Counted from the stretch's first letter, positions 24,741-38,352 are shown. The stretch: 64,000 bases of DNA from Trema orientale (GCA_002914845.1 JXTC01000011.1:804429-868428); one strand, 5' to 3'. Program-made: numbers and translations. Notes: a model not told the origin generated them from the sequence alone.

Positions 24741-26222
24741 TTCCATTTTAGACTCTAGATTTTAAATGATGTTATTTTTCTAATCTTAGTTTTGGATATA
24801 TAACTAACAACTTCTTAACAATATGATTGAGCCATTTTTCTTTTTTGAAAAAGGGGCATGTTTTCAACAAATTTAAAATAGAGTATTTGAGCAAAAAAGT
24901 TGAATTTTGGACACTCATTTAGTAAATATTCTTTTTTAAACACTATAGTAAAATGACCATGCATATATACATACATAAAACATGTAGTGAGATGATAATA
25001 TATATCAGTTTTAGCATAATAGTTGATAGAATGTTACATAAAATTTAATATGCTGATAAATGACTATTTAGTAAAAGCTAAAAAGATAGAAAAAAGAACA
25101 ACTATCTAGCAAAAATATGATAAAAAAAATAGTTTATTAAAATGAAGTGAAAAACCCTGCCATTTGTTTTGAAAACTCTTTAAGGTAAGAGTAGCCATTA
25201 TCCTAAACACCTTTATAGCAAAATGACCGAATTTTGAGCTCATTTAGCAAAATGACCAATATATCATATATAGCGATTATTCGGTATAAAAATTAATATA
25301 TTTAGATTATAAATTAAAACTGATATATATGTAAATGTATCAAATATAAAAAAATATATATACGCGGCTATTTAGCTAAAAAAATAGAAAAACCGATGTC
25401 CATTAAAACGAAGTGTAAGAAAAATGACACCCACCCGAAGGAAGCCCATAAACTATCCAGAGACTCTTCAATTATAGGGATACGGAAATACAGGCTATGA
25501 GTCCACTCCTCTCAGCCTTATTAGATTTCTCAGTGTCAGTGCAGATAGGATCAAATAGTCTATTTCTTTTACTAAAAACAAAAATATATTCTATTTCTTG
25601 CACCTTTTTTGTAGATACGCCAATCTATTATATTATTGTTTTTTTTTTTTTTGAAAGGATTCCGTTATTGCTTTTACCATTTCCATTTATTCAGAACTTA
25701 TCAACTAATAACAAAATATTTTTCTTCCTATTTTCTCTCTACTTTTGAGTAGAAAAAATTTGTGTGGATCCCACTATTTTTTTCCTTCCACTTTTCTCTC
25801 CCTTTTTCCTTTCCCTTCCCCTTTCCCTCTTACCAAACAACCCAATTTTTTAATTTTCTTCCACTTTTCCATCAAATTTTTTCCTTCCCCTCTCTTTTCT
25901 TTCCTAGCAAATATAGCATTAGTAGTCACCTCAAAGAAATATAATAATAAGAAATTTATATTAACTTGAATTTTCCCGTTACTTTGGTACAAAACTCTCC
26001 TTTTCATCCTCCTCTATTACCCTAAAAAAAATTAAAAAGCTTAAAAATTAATTTCTTTTTTTTTTTAAATTAAAATATAGAAGAACGAAAAAAAAACCTT
26101 GGAATTTGTGGAATACTTTTGCTTCCAAAAATATCACATGGAAACAATGTGTCAATCAACCATTTTAAAAAGGTTGGCCCGCGGAACGTGTGGTGCACCT
26201 GACGTTTTTACTTCTTATTCAG
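24741..26222. other. Intergenic with transposon-like AT-rich blocks
   Basis: 24890-25410 carries repeated AGCAAAATGACC / AAAATGACCA motifs shared with 15971-16215 and 44700-44865. 25640-25930 is pyrimidine-rich (CCTTCCACTTTTC, twice). No gene supported. Confidence 0.4.
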
Positions 26223-27890
26223 GGTTTATGGCAGAAAATGGTCCCTAGACTAACTTGTGACAATTTAACCCCCAAAGTTCTATCTTTAGCAATTTAGCCC
26301 CCAAATATATCATTTCTTTAGCAATTAAGTCCAAATTACAAGATTACTACTAAATGTCTCATGGAAAACACACTTGAGGAGCATTTGTTAGCATATCAAA
26401 AAGGTATTTGAGAAAAAATAAATTTAAGAAAATGATTTAGACAAAAAGAAAGAAGTATTGCTCTTCATTTTTAGGGTTTATGGAATGCAGCTATAAATTT
26501 GGGGGAATTTTTCCCAGGCAAAATTATGTGGCTTAGGAATAAATGTCGTCTTCAGAATGGGCAATATACTACTGTGAGAGGCCAAGCCTATGGTGTACAC
26601 TATAGACGATGGAGAAGAACCTGAGTAGGAGATCTATAGATGTGAGTCCTAAGAATATCAATCGGGTGAGGTAGGACCGTTTTTGTGTTTATTATCTTTG
26701 TCCTAGCTATTATTTTACTATACCATCCACGTGTCATTCATTATTTTATTTGGTGTGTGTTAGTTTTGGATAACCCCTTTGGGGAACTATTTTTCCATTG
26801 GTGTATCAAGGTCCCCTTTTGAAATCGTCCTCTTGGCGGGTCAATTAAAATTTTATATTGGCATGAATATTAAACTGAAGCTAAATACATTGAAAACTTC
26901 AATTTTAGCTCAAATTAATTGGAATTATAATTTGATAAAAAATATAAATAGTTAAAAAATATTTAAATTAACCTTAAATATATTAGAGTCACCTAATCAT
27001 AAAATATTCAATCCCAAAAACTCATATAGCATATCCTTCATCTAGGAGGATAGCATGTTTTAGATTACTTAAAACTCAAACTAATATTAATCTACACAAT
27101 TGAATTGAAACACAAAGCTTAGACAATGAGCCATTGTGCTTCTTTCCTTGATTGTCCACCACTGAATCCAACGAGGGAAAGGGAGTATATATAAGGAATC
27201 TTATAGTTATAATGAGGGTAGAATATTATAAACCCTAATTTGTTTAAAATATGATTATATATATTATTAGTTTTTTTTTTAAACAAAAAGTTCAAGCTGA
27301 ATTATTATTATATATAGATATAACAAACATTTATATAATCGGGGCTGGGTCGGTATAAAAACTCAATCTTAAGCCTACCCTACTCCAGTACTCTGCTAAA
27401 TATTAAAAAGAGAATCTTTGCCTCTACCCCTTATAATATATAATGGTAAAAACCTGCCCGTTCGAGGCAATTCACTTGATATCTCAAGACGTGAAAATTA
27501 TAATGTACGTAGAAAGTTCAATTGCCATTTTTCCTAGAGAGGTACTACTCTTTTGAAATTTCACCTATATTTCATTTCGTCTTCAAACCCATAATTTCGA
27601 CACTCTCTAACAACAAATCTTGTGGAGGAAATTTCTCGTTCTTAAGAATCTTAAATCCTCTTTTGGTAGTTGTCCATTGCAAGCATCCTTAAATTAAAAC
27701 TCTCTCTTTTCTAGTTGTACTAGTTAGCACGTGCTCAAGTTATTTTCCGGGAGGTATTTAACGACTATTTGTAATTTGTACTTAATTGCAAAGAAAAGGT
27801 AAGCTTGGGACTTATATGCAGAAATTAGAACTATGAGAACTAAATTGTCACGAATTGGATCGTCGAGGGACCATTGTGTCATAAATCTTT
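26223..27890. mobile_element. Long-TIR element, about 1.67 kb
   Basis: The left arm (GGTTTATGGCAG, AATGGTCCCTAGAC, TTGTGACAATTTA, TTTAGCAATTAAG) recurs in reverse complement at about 27785-27890 (CTTAATTGCAAAG, TAAATTGTCACGAATTGG, GAGGGACCATTGTGTCATAAA). The arms resemble those of the 17354-17885 element. The interior (about 26460-27700) is unrelated to the arms and shows no long open frame. Confidence 0.55.
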
Positions 27891-28234
27891 TTATTTATTT
27901 ATTTAATTTCTTAATAATAAGTAGTATTTCGGTCTTCGCCATCCCAAAGTCCGATATAGGAATTAGAAGCAATGATTGTTGATTAGCTGTTGAACGCTCG
28001 TGTTTATCTCTAACACGTGTTTCAACTTTCAACTTTCAAACAAGAATTTAAAAAAATGTGTTTCTTATAATTCACATTACCGTACACTCAACCTCCTCCT
28101 TCAGCCATCACGTACGGCAGTGTACACTCTTTAAGTTTTCAACTCTTCAGTTCCTAGCTCCTCTGTTTTTTAACTTTTCTCTAAGTGTGGAGAAAAATAA
28201 AACGAAAAAAAGGAAAGAAAGAAGACAAGCCAAC

Positions 28235-31200
28235 ATGCCCATGAATGTCCCCAGCTTAGAAGCTCGGTACGTTCCTCTCTCTCTTCACTATGTTTTCCCC
28301 GTTTCTTATCCCTTTTTTTTATTTTTTATTTTTTTTTTCTTTTGGACTGAAATTTCATAGTTTGTTTTAGTTGTAGAGTGTTTAAAATTCTGGTGTTAAA
28401 AGACTTGTAGTTGATGATGGTTTGGTACTAGAACAGGTACTTTGGCAAGTTCTTTTTCATAGAGATAATATATAGTGCCTTGTATGGTGGTGGATCGAGT
28501 AACTTAACAAAATTTATGTAGTTGCTTTGCTTTAGATTCTATGTAAATAAATTTTGTTTTTCTGAAGCTGCTTGGAAATTTTAAGAAGTGGGATTTTTAG
28601 AATAGTCTCCTTTTTCTTGATGGAGGCTCAAAAATTTTCATTTCTTTAATTGGTCACTGCTGCATGACAGCTTCAGAGTATAAGTTCACCCATACCCAAA
28701 TCAAGATGAAAGATTTTTGCTTATTCTCCCATTTTCTGGATTCTTATTCTTTTTGGAGCTAAGTGCTAGCAACAAGATTTTGAAGGTGTTTTATGGAATT
28801 ATACTCTAGCATTTAAGGCATGGAAGATTGATAAGAGATAAGTGACTTGTCAATTTCTCAGGAAAACGACCGCTTAGAATAATATTAGTGGGAAAAGTTT
28901 TTGAGTTTTAAAAATCATTTTTGAATAAATACTCAAAGTTTATCGCTAACAATTGAACAAGTTCTAAGATTCCAATTGGTCCGATATGGTCACAATTAGT
29001 TTATATGATGTGGTCTCAGTTAATTTATATATATATATATTTGTAAAATACTATTAAATACTTTCTTTAGATTGGGGCAAGATCTGTTTTGTTTTTAAAA
29101 AATTTTAGGAGGAGTAATTTATTGCTTAGGTACTATTTCTTCTTCAATATTTATTGTTGACTGACTTTATAGTTTCTCCTTATCCCTTTGTATGTGCTAG
29201 GTACATTAGTTATTGCAACAAGCATGCTGTCCTGCCCAACTCAGCAGTACAATCATGGTTATCTAAGGTATTTTTCTCACTTGAAACTTCAATCCAAAGA
29301 CTCGCATTTTTCTAATAAACATGACAGAGAATGTCATCGAAAAACCTTTCTTAGTTTAATTGTTGGCACAAAATATTCAGGCCAAAATTCAGAAACCGGA
29401 GAATGAGAAGTATAGTATAGCTGTTTCACTGGACCAGCTAAAGGATGCTGATATTTCTTCACTAGTAGATGTACTGATGGCATTGGAGAGCTCTGATATT
29501 GATGCAATTGACATACTTCAACAATCACATGGTTCCCTTAGTGAAGAAAACCTTATGGCTTTGATGCGTGCAGTTGACTTTAAGCTTCGTGTTGTTGATC
29601 TCCAGGAGATGTCATTGACCAAGGAGCTCTTGAGGTTTGTTTTAGAAAATTCAAAATATGTACATTGTCTTTTTAATATTGCAGCGTCATCTATATCTAT
29701 ATTATGTTCTCTGTGTATATATGTTTGTTCGTTCGTTCTTATTTCTCCAATTCAGAAACAAAACAAAAAAAAAAGGATGATCAAACATGCATTATACTCT
29801 TGTTTCTGGAACTAGTGGTAATGCTATGGTCCAACTAATGGTGTTTATGGCATGAAGTTATCAAAAATGTGTATTCTGTTCAAGTTTCTATAACTTCTTG
29901 ACTGATTTTTGTTCTCGTTAGGGATCTTTGCCAGGGTGGCTTGGCTTGCCAAGTCCTAAACTTAAGGTCTAACCATATTCAAAAGCTCAACATGTCTGGA
30001 AAATTTATACGACTACACACCCTTAATCTGGACTTTTGCACTGCACTCACGAGTTTGCAGCAGGACTGTTTCTCTTGCATGCCGAATTTATTAAGTCTCT
30101 CAATGTGCGAAACAAGAATTACCAATCTTTGGACAACTTCTGCTGCATTATCAAAACTTCCTTCTTTGAAGGAACTGCGGTTCCAAAATTGCCTGTGCTG
30201 CAAGGACACCGGGCCATGTCCATCATCTGGTGAGAAAACAAGTTTTCATGGCATTGAGAGTCAGTTAAGTCTTTGTCGCAGTTGTGTGGAACAGTCTGCT
30301 GATAGTGGTGATACTACATTTCATTCTTCGAACGCAGGCAAAACATTCAGGGACTTGATTTGTATGGATGATTCAATTTTAATGAGTGAGGTTGGTAACA
30401 ATGAGAACACCAAGAAAGTAGAGCTTTCGGATTACCTTCAAGAAATAAATTTGTTGGAATTGTCTGATGTCCTTCCTGATCTGGATGGAAGCAAAGATTT
30501 TCAAGACGAGGTAAGAAAGTAAAGTATATTGTAAGACTGATATACTTGAACCTGAAAAAAAAATGGTTATACTAATTTATTTAATAGTTAGTTTGGCGAA
30601 TTGTAGATTCGGGAAAAAGCTGAATTTCCTGCTAATTTACACAAACAAGACTTGAAGAATCCTGCTATTTCTGCAAGGAAGTATATATCTCATCATCCTT
30701 CACCAATATGCTTTGAGAAATATTATAGGGAGTACATGGTTGCTTCATTGCCTTGTCTAGAAGTTCTAGATAATTTACCTATTACAAAGATTGACAGAGT
30801 AACTGCCAAGACTACTTGTCGAAAATACTTTGAGTACTTGCCTTACAAAAGACAGCCAAAAGAAAGTGTTGTTAGTCTTTTGCATAAGCGTGAAATGGGA
30901 GGAAGTAAGACACACTGCCGGAAGAGGTCCAAGCCAAAACAGCTTCTCCCTTATCATGACAATCAATTGTTTTTCTCGAGGTCTCTTTGTGCTGCCAAAC
31001 TCGGGTCTTCTGAATGGCCACTCTTGTGTCCAGTCTCCAACTTTAGCAAAAAATTTAAAGAAGAAAGTAAAAGGCCTCGTCCAAGGCAATTTGAGTATCA
31101 TCCATCGGATCCTAGTCTTATGGTTTTTGGAACCCTGACTGGTGAAGTTTTTGTTATCAACCATGAAAGTGGGAGGACTGTTAGTTATATTCCATGCATG

Positions 31201-32574
31201 GGAGCAATGAGCAGTGTTTTGGGACTCTGTTGGCTCAAGAAGTATCCGTCAAAGGTATGTCTTTTCCTTGCTTATGGTTTATGCTGAATTTGTAGTATCA
31301 CTACAAGTTATTCTCTCTTTATTTTTTTGACACAAAAGTTATGGTCAGGATAGTACCTTGTCTAAATTATGCTGTGAATTAATGTAAACTGTCACCCTTC
31401 TCGTAGTACTTGAGCTCTGTATTTGCCAAATAATTCTTCTGAATCTGCTGACCAAATATTTTCTCGCGTCTCTTATTTAATTAACCTTGAAATTTCTGAT
31501 TGTGACTATGAACTGAGACTAGTCTAAAGGATGGTTTGCGTGCTAATCATGTTTTAATTCAGTATCCTACACAAACGTTGGGCTCATGATAGTACCTTTT
31601 CAGTTCGCAGATGCTAAAGACACTCTACATTATACTTAATATTCGTCCTTGTTAATGTGACACTTCACTGACTTCTTTTTCCTTCCCTTTTTTTGAACAT
31701 GTAGCTCATTGCAGGTTCTGATAATGGTTCTCTGAAGTTGTTTGATATCAAACATACACCACGAGAACACGCAGAGTCCAGTATTAGCTCCCCAACTGTA
31801 ACTTTCGAAAGTTTTGAGCAATTGACTTCTCTTCATGCCAATTCAACAGATGACAAATTCCTGGCTAGTGGATACTCAAAAGACGTTGCTCTATATGACA
31901 TGGGCAGTGGAAAACGTTTACAGTTGTTCACTAATATTCATCGAGAACCAATCAATGTCGCGAAGTTCGCTTACCATTCCCCTTACGTATTTGCTACTTC
32001 ATCATTTGACCGTGATGTGAAGATGTGGGATTTGAGACAGAACCCTTTGCGGCCTTGCTTTACATCTTCAAGCACAAGAGGAAACGTTATGGTTTGCTTT
32101 TCTCCAGATGACCTGTATTTACTAGTATCAGCTGTTGACAATGAGGTATGCCTACAATGTAATACAAAATCTTATGACATTATTGATCAAACTTTTGATA
32201 GAAAACAGGTTAACTTTCGAGAGTTTTTAGGTAAAACAACTCTCAGCAGCAGATGGGAGGCTGCTCATGAATCTTGAGATAGCTTCAACAGGAAGTGCTC
32301 ATAATTATACTCGTTCATATTACATGAATGGAAGGGACTATATTATCAGTGGTAGTTGTGACGAACATGTGGTTCGCATTTGCTGCGCTCAAACCGGAAA
32401 GCGACTCAGGGATGTCTACTTGGAGGTACTTAGTTTGATGAGGTTGTTTGGAATTTTTCGCTTTGCTAACTGGCCACTCATGTCTCTTAACACCTATTGC
32501 TTCATTCTTCTTTGTAGGATTTGGAGTCTGGAAATTCAATGTTTGTGCAGTCATTAAGGAGCGATCCACTTAGA
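28235..32574 (+). CDS. LRR and WD40 repeat protein with DWD motif (3' end in gap)
   Basis: Eight exons: 28235-28266, 29201-29267, 29381-29634, 29922-30510, 30607-31254, 31705-32145, 32231-32425 and 32518-32574. All have GT/AG borders with an open joined frame of 761 codons. Residues about 115-225 are leucine-rich repeats of the U2A'-like type (VLNLRSNHIQKLN, LHTLNLDFC, LLSLSMCETRI, LKELRFQNC). From about residue 480 there are WD40 blades (FEYHPSDPSLMVFGTLTGEV, LIAGSDNGSLKLFDIK, FATSSFDRDVKMWDLR, ISGSCDEHVVRIC). WDLR at residues 638-641 fits the DWD box used by substrate receptors of CUL4-DDB1 ubiquitin ligases, so that role is plausible but inferred. Exon 8 ends at a donor (AGA|GTTAAG); the closing exon is not seen before the N run at 32837 or after it, so it probably lies in the gap. 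Confidence 0.8.
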
Positions 32575-32836
32575 GTTAAGTTTATTTTCTTTATTCTAGG
32601 ATTCTTTAACTGACAATATACTCATTTGGCTTCTCAATACCAAAAAAACTAGTTACGAAATAAGTTTGTTCTCCTTGAATTTAATATTTATAGGGTTTTT
32701 TTTTTTTAATGAAAATAGTAAGTAAAGCATGATTAGCCCCTCAAAAAAAAAAAAAAAAAGAAAAGAAAAGCATGATTGGAACATGGGATTTAAGAAATGG
32801 ACCGTGACAAATATGTTTTGTAACTGTTTTCTTTTG

Positions 32837-33231
32837 NNNNNNNNNNNNNNNNNNNNNNNNNNNNNNNNNNNNNNNNNNNNNNNNNNNNNNNNNNNNNNNN
32901 NNNNNNNNNNNNNNNNNNNNNNNNNNNNNNNNNNNNNNNNNNNNNNNNNNNNNNNNNNNNNNNNNNNNNNNNNNNNNNNNNNNNNNNNNNNNNNNNNNNN
33001 NNNNNNNNNNNNNNNNNNNNNNNNNNNNNNNNNNNNNNNNNNNNNNNNNNNNNNNNNNNNNNNNNNNNNNNNNNNNNNNNNNNNNNNNNNNNNNNNNNNN
33101 NNNNNNNNNNNNNNNNNNNNNNNNNNNNNNNNNNNNNNNNNNNNNNNNNNNNNNNNNNNNNNNNNNNNNNNNNNNNNNNNNNNNNNNNNNNNNNNNNNNN
33201 NNNNNNNNNNNNNNNNNNNNNNNNNNNNNNN
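32837..33231. other. Assembly gap (395 N)
   Basis: Run of N. Open frames crossing it are artefacts. It probably hides the last exon and 3' UTR of the LRR-WD40 gene. Confidence 0.99.
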
Positions 33232-35487
33232 TTGATATTTCTTTACATATGTTTTTTACCAACAATATAGCATAATTTTAATATGAAGGACCTATCGTTT
33301 TATTCTAAATGCCCCAAAAAAAATATATTTTCAAATGTAAAACGTCCTACATATCTATAGTAATATATAAAAAAGCAACGTACATGAGAAAGTGTATTAT
33401 TCCAGCTGCTTGTGTTATTGTATGTACTGTTGTAGGACACTAATGGTGTTCACGTGTCAATCTGTTATTAGATGATCTTAATTAATAAATTAAGTGCCAC
33501 ATACACTTCCACATGACGTATAATTATAATGAATCAGTAACAAACTGATACATAATGTAGTGTTGAACCATATGGTACCCCGTAACTTTACTATATTTGT
33601 TGTGGGTCTTTTATGTATCATCCATAGTCCACTATTTTTTTGGTTCTTTTGGGCATGTGTAAATATATATGTATATGATTTAAAGCCTTTGACTCTGAAT
33701 GTTAAGAGTTGACATTGTTAATCATGATTATATTAGAGTATTATTTTTCTATTTTGATGGAAACTTATTATTTGTCATTTACAGGCAAATACTAATTATA
33801 TAAAAAACTTTAAATTTGTCTAATTTATTTATTTATTTGTTATTGAGGTTTTTGTTCAGAGGTGAATTGTAAACTATCTTAAACATCTCATCTAAATTAG
33901 AAGTCATTTAACATTATTTTGATACAAGGTACTGGTCTACCTTAAATTAGTCATTAAATTACCACTAGCTTAAATTAGTCATTAGATTACCACTCAAAAA
34001 AAATAACAGTAAGTTTTGATTTATTTAGCTCTAATAAAATCCAGTATGTACCATGTCATGAACTAAATATTAACAACTACATAATTTATATTTCAAAAAA
34101 AAAAAAGCTAAAATGTTTGTTTCTAAAAATTCATCATTTCAAATTAATTAATTTTATTTTTATTACTTGTATTAAACAACGGACATACCTGCCTAAGGCA
34201 AGTACCCTAATAATAGTATATAAGTTTTAATAGTTACAGCTCCATGGTAACCATCATAAAAATTTGTGTAAGTATTGAATAATTATAGATATAAGTGTAA
34301 GCATTAAATACAAAAGATGATATAGATTTAGAAATTACCTGCTATAGCAAGTTTTACAACAGATTACTATTTAGCATTAATTATAAAGATTCTTTTCTTT
34401 TATCCTTGTAATAAATATGGAGAACGAAATCCCAGATTTAGTAATGTCTTGAATTTAGTTTCTTTTTTATTTTATTTAATTCCCTATTTTTTAGGATTGT
34501 AATATTTAATTGGTTAGTTTTTGAAAATTGTGTGACTTATAAAAATGGTATCTATTTGAATTTATTTAAAAATAAAACAAAATATTTAAAGAATATCACA
34601 TAAAATGTTGCGATTAGCATAGGAACACAAGACCCACAATCCCAAAAATGAATCTAATAATTGCATTCCCGACTGTTTGGCCTCCTCAATATTACCAGTA
34701 AAAGTTCAAAGATTTTCCCTGCTTTTCCATAGAATGAACGGACATGTTCTATCTACTGTAGTTCTAAGTAGTACATTATTCGACGATTAAATCAACAAAT
34801 ATCACAATAGACTACAACGTAATATAATCGAAGATTAGAATAGAAATCATGCTTTGAAAGAACTATTAGATTACAGGATCAAGACATACCCAGTAGGCCA
34901 GGAGTAACTGTAGATCAACTGACAACCAAATAACTTTAGGAAAAATATTAGCATTGTGAAAATTTGTTGACTTGTGTATAAAAAGATGCAAGAAATGGCA
35001 TTATCAAGAATCCAAGGAGAGCTTTTCGAGCTCTTGGATGCCCTGACTAGAAGCTCTCTTCATTTCAAGAGCTCTTTTATAGGGAGGAGCAATTGGAGGC
35101 TGTACAGGATCCAAGCTCTGGTAAGTTCCTTCTGCAACTTAGACTGTAATCATTTTTTATTCTCACTATATTTTTTGATTTTCTTTTAGAAATAATGAGA
35201 AGTTGTATTTTGTGGAAAGATATTCATGAGATGATTGAGATTGTTTGACAGTGCCATTATATAAGATTCAATCTATATAAGGCCTTGGAATGAAATTTTT
35301 CTTATTTTTGTTAAAAAGACACCACCAATCAGAGTATGCACCAATCTTTAAATGGCAGCCATTGATAAAATATTATATATATTAAATGCACAAATACGTT
35401 TTTTTAAGAAAAAAATATTTGTAAATTGCATCATGATGACTATAAACCCTTCCATCCATTAATTTTGTTATTTTTCTCTTAAAGTAT
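33232..35487. other. Intergenic, AT-rich, one exon-like fragment
   Basis: Mostly non-coding AT-rich DNA. 34986-35120 is a 45-codon open segment starting at ATG and ending exactly at a consensus donor (CTG|GTAAGTT). Its composition is clearly more gene-like (ALSRIQGELFELLDAL, SFIGRSNWRLYRI). It lies 7 bp after a TATAAAA sequence (34978-34984). No partner exon was found downstream and I do not recognise it; it may be a relic or a captured exon. Confidence 0.35.
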
Positions 35488-36043
35488 CTTGATATATAAA
35501 TGAATTAATTGAAAAATAAATTGGTCCATTAATTTAATTATTTTACCTTAGTAATAAACTTGAATTACTTGATAAATGATCAATCAATTAAATCACTTAG
35601 GATATCAGTAAATTATTTGAAATATAAGAGGGTCAATTCATTTAATCAATTACCTTGGTATATAAGTGGTCTATATTAATGATATATCAACAATTTTCTT
35701 GAAAAAAAATATAAAGTGACCAATTAAATTAATAAAGTTGGTCTATTAGTGATATATGAATGCTACATATCCGCAATATGCTTGGAAGAGGGGATATGGC
35801 CAATCAGTTTAATTCGTTGCTATTTTAATATTTAATTGAAATAAGAAAATGAGCGATCAATTTATTTTTGTTGACGTATCAATATTTATTATTTGGAAAA
35901 AAGAAAATAACCAGTCAAATAAATAATACAGGCATAACACATATACCATCTATTTACTTGAAAAAATAAATAAAAATAACCAAAACAATCAAATTAATTA
36001 TATTGGAATACTAGTGATATACCAATAACAAACATATGACTAG
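35488..36043. repeat. Degenerate tandem array, about eight units of 55-85 bp
   Basis: Units begin with CTTGAAAAAA-like sequence, continue with TGACCAATTAAATTAAT-like sequence and end in TTGGTATAT-AGTGATATACCAA-like sequence. The best units start near 35689 and 35960; others are much decayed. Confidence 0.5.
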
Positions 36044-36546
36044 AGGTGCTAAAAAAAAAAGAGACAAATCGAATGGCCATTGAACATACCAAAAAAATTA
36101 ATAGTTTACCAAGTTTAATCATATAAACATGACTTTCCTTTTAAAAAAAAAAAATTGTATGAACAAAACTTTTTTTTTTCTAGTTTCGGATTAATTATTA
36201 GGGAATGAGAATGAGGGTCTGAAATGGGAAAGAATCATGGAATAAATCTTAAATTAAGAATCTATTAAAATAAATATAAAAAATATTAACAAAAGGATAT
36301 GTTATCAAGTTACCAACAAGTTATCCATCCAAAATGTATTTAATAAGATTTATAAGTTCAAAGCTAATTAATTACCATAAATTTTGTTGGCCAACTACCC
36401 AATTAACTAGAATCGTTTGATAAAAATCAAACGGTTAAAACAATAGTAACCATCGGGTAAATATTGCAGTAACCATTGAAACCTCACCCATATATATATA
36501 TATATCTCAGCCTAAAAAGTCAATTGATAATTTTAAACAAATGAGT

Positions 36547-36697
36547 AATGCTACGGGTATCAAAAGATGACAATTTATTACTAAATAATTATAAGTGATA
36601 AACTGGATCTCATATAGGCCCCATCTGATATGTAATTATAATTATCCAAGAACACACTGTCACCTCTTGTGCTGTTGAGCACCTAAATTAATGCTAT
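36547..36697. mobile_element. MITE related to 17920-18096
   Basis: Starts AATGCTACGGG and contains TAATTATAAGTGATAAA, GGATCTCATATAGG and TGTAATTATAATTATCC. It ends near GAGCACC...TAATGCTATA. Less symmetric than the first copy. Confidence 0.5.
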
Positions 36698-37479
36698 ATT
36701 AAATATGATATTCTCTTGAAAATATAAATTTAATACCATATTTATCTATTTGATCCATGGATAAAATCTCAAAATTAAAAAAAAAAAAATCCATAAAAAA
36801 TTAACTTCTTCTAAGGATTGGCTTGCCAAAGAATTAAAAATACGAACGTTATACTCTTCTTCTTTAATACGATTAATTAATTGTCTACTTAAGTTATTAT
36901 AGTTTTAATAGTCTCGTTCAGTTACAATATTTATACAATAAACAAGAAAAATAGTTATTTTTTTAAATGATAAAAAAAAATGCTAATTCGTACTCATCAA
37001 TGTGCATTTTATTTTTTCCTTCAATTGAGTGAGTTCACTCTTATATTTATACTAGTTCTAGGTTTTCTTGTTCTTATTTTCTTAAAATTTATAGTATGTT
37101 ATTGTTATTTTAATCTTTTAGGTTTTTTTTAATACTTTGTTTAGTTATAATAATAATTACGTCTAATAAAAAATATAGAAAAGCTAATTGATCTAAAACT
37201 AAACTCTTATTTTTTTTTATATATAAGCGTTAACAAAAAAGATGAAAATACAAATAATTTTTTTTGTTAGAAACAAATTATTAATAAGAAATATATATAA
37301 TAGCTTGTCTTTGAGTATAGTGATCAATTACTATCTTGTGTATAAAAAATCTAGAAAAATAAAATTTAAATAGAAAGATTAAGATGAGTTATTGAAGGCC
37401 TCTTAAAAAATTTCGCCTAAGGCATTTAATTGTGTTGAGATGGACGGTGTCATTCCTAAGAATGAATATATATATATAT

Positions 37480-38352
37480 GGGTCATGTTTCAATAGAGAT
37501 TTTTATTTTTGCTCGATTGATGGGTATTTTCATTTGGACCATTGGATTTTAATCTGATGGTTATAATGATATTAGTAATTTTATCAAAAAACAAAAATCT
37601 AATTAAATATTTATGACTTAAAAAATTAGTAACCTATATGTGACCTATGAGTTGGAATTTTTTTTTCCAATCCTTTTTTCATTGTTTTTTCTTTTTTTCA
37701 TTCTATTATTTATTTTTATTAAAAAAATAAATAGAAAAACAAGTAACCGTATATATATCTAGATATATTTTTTTTCTAAAGAACTAATTGTATATATATT
37801 AAATTTTTCATTAGAAAATGAGTCTTTTTTATAATTTCAAAACTAACATTATATATCCCCTAAAAAAAAAACTAATGTTATGTATATATTCTTAAAAAAA
37901 ACAACTAACCGTTAATATAAAACTATTAAATACTAATTTTTTATCAAAATTTTTTCTTAAAAAAACATTCTTTCTTTTTTATAATTTCAAAACTAATATT
38001 CCGTTTCATTAAAAAAAAAAAAAACTAACATTACATCTCATATAAAAACAAAATTAACATTATTTATATTCTCAAAAAAATTACTTATTCATATTAGTAG
38101 CATAATATGTTCAAATTAAATGAAATTTAAAAAATTAAACTTATAAGTTAAAATCAAAAAAAGAAAAGAAATAAATAAAAAAGAAAAATAATTGAATAAA
38201 ACATTAATTGATCAAAAATAGATGAAAATAATTGAATAAAATATTAATTGATCAAAAATAGATGAAACTACTTGCTATTGTAGGTCATATTTAACTTGAT
38301 AATTTTACCCATCCATGGAGCAAAAATAAAAATCTCCATTGAAATATCACCC
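37480..38352. mobile_element. TIR element, copy 2 (family of 9885-10560)
   Basis: Begins GGGTCATGTTTCAATAGAGA and ends, inverted, with TCTCCATTGAAATATCACCC. TIRs are about 48 bp (TTTTTATTTTTGCTC on the left; GAGCAAAAATAAAAA on the right). It is flanked on both sides by an AT microsatellite, consistent with insertion into it. The interior is A/T-rich and non-coding. Confidence 0.7.

Noticed and set aside
26500..26830. Possible gene fragment inside the 26223-27890 element
   Set aside because: GC-richer, but only short broken frames; no domain recognised. Left as element interior.
32729..33265. Open frames of 168 and 174 codons across the N run
   Set aside because: Artefacts of unknown bases.
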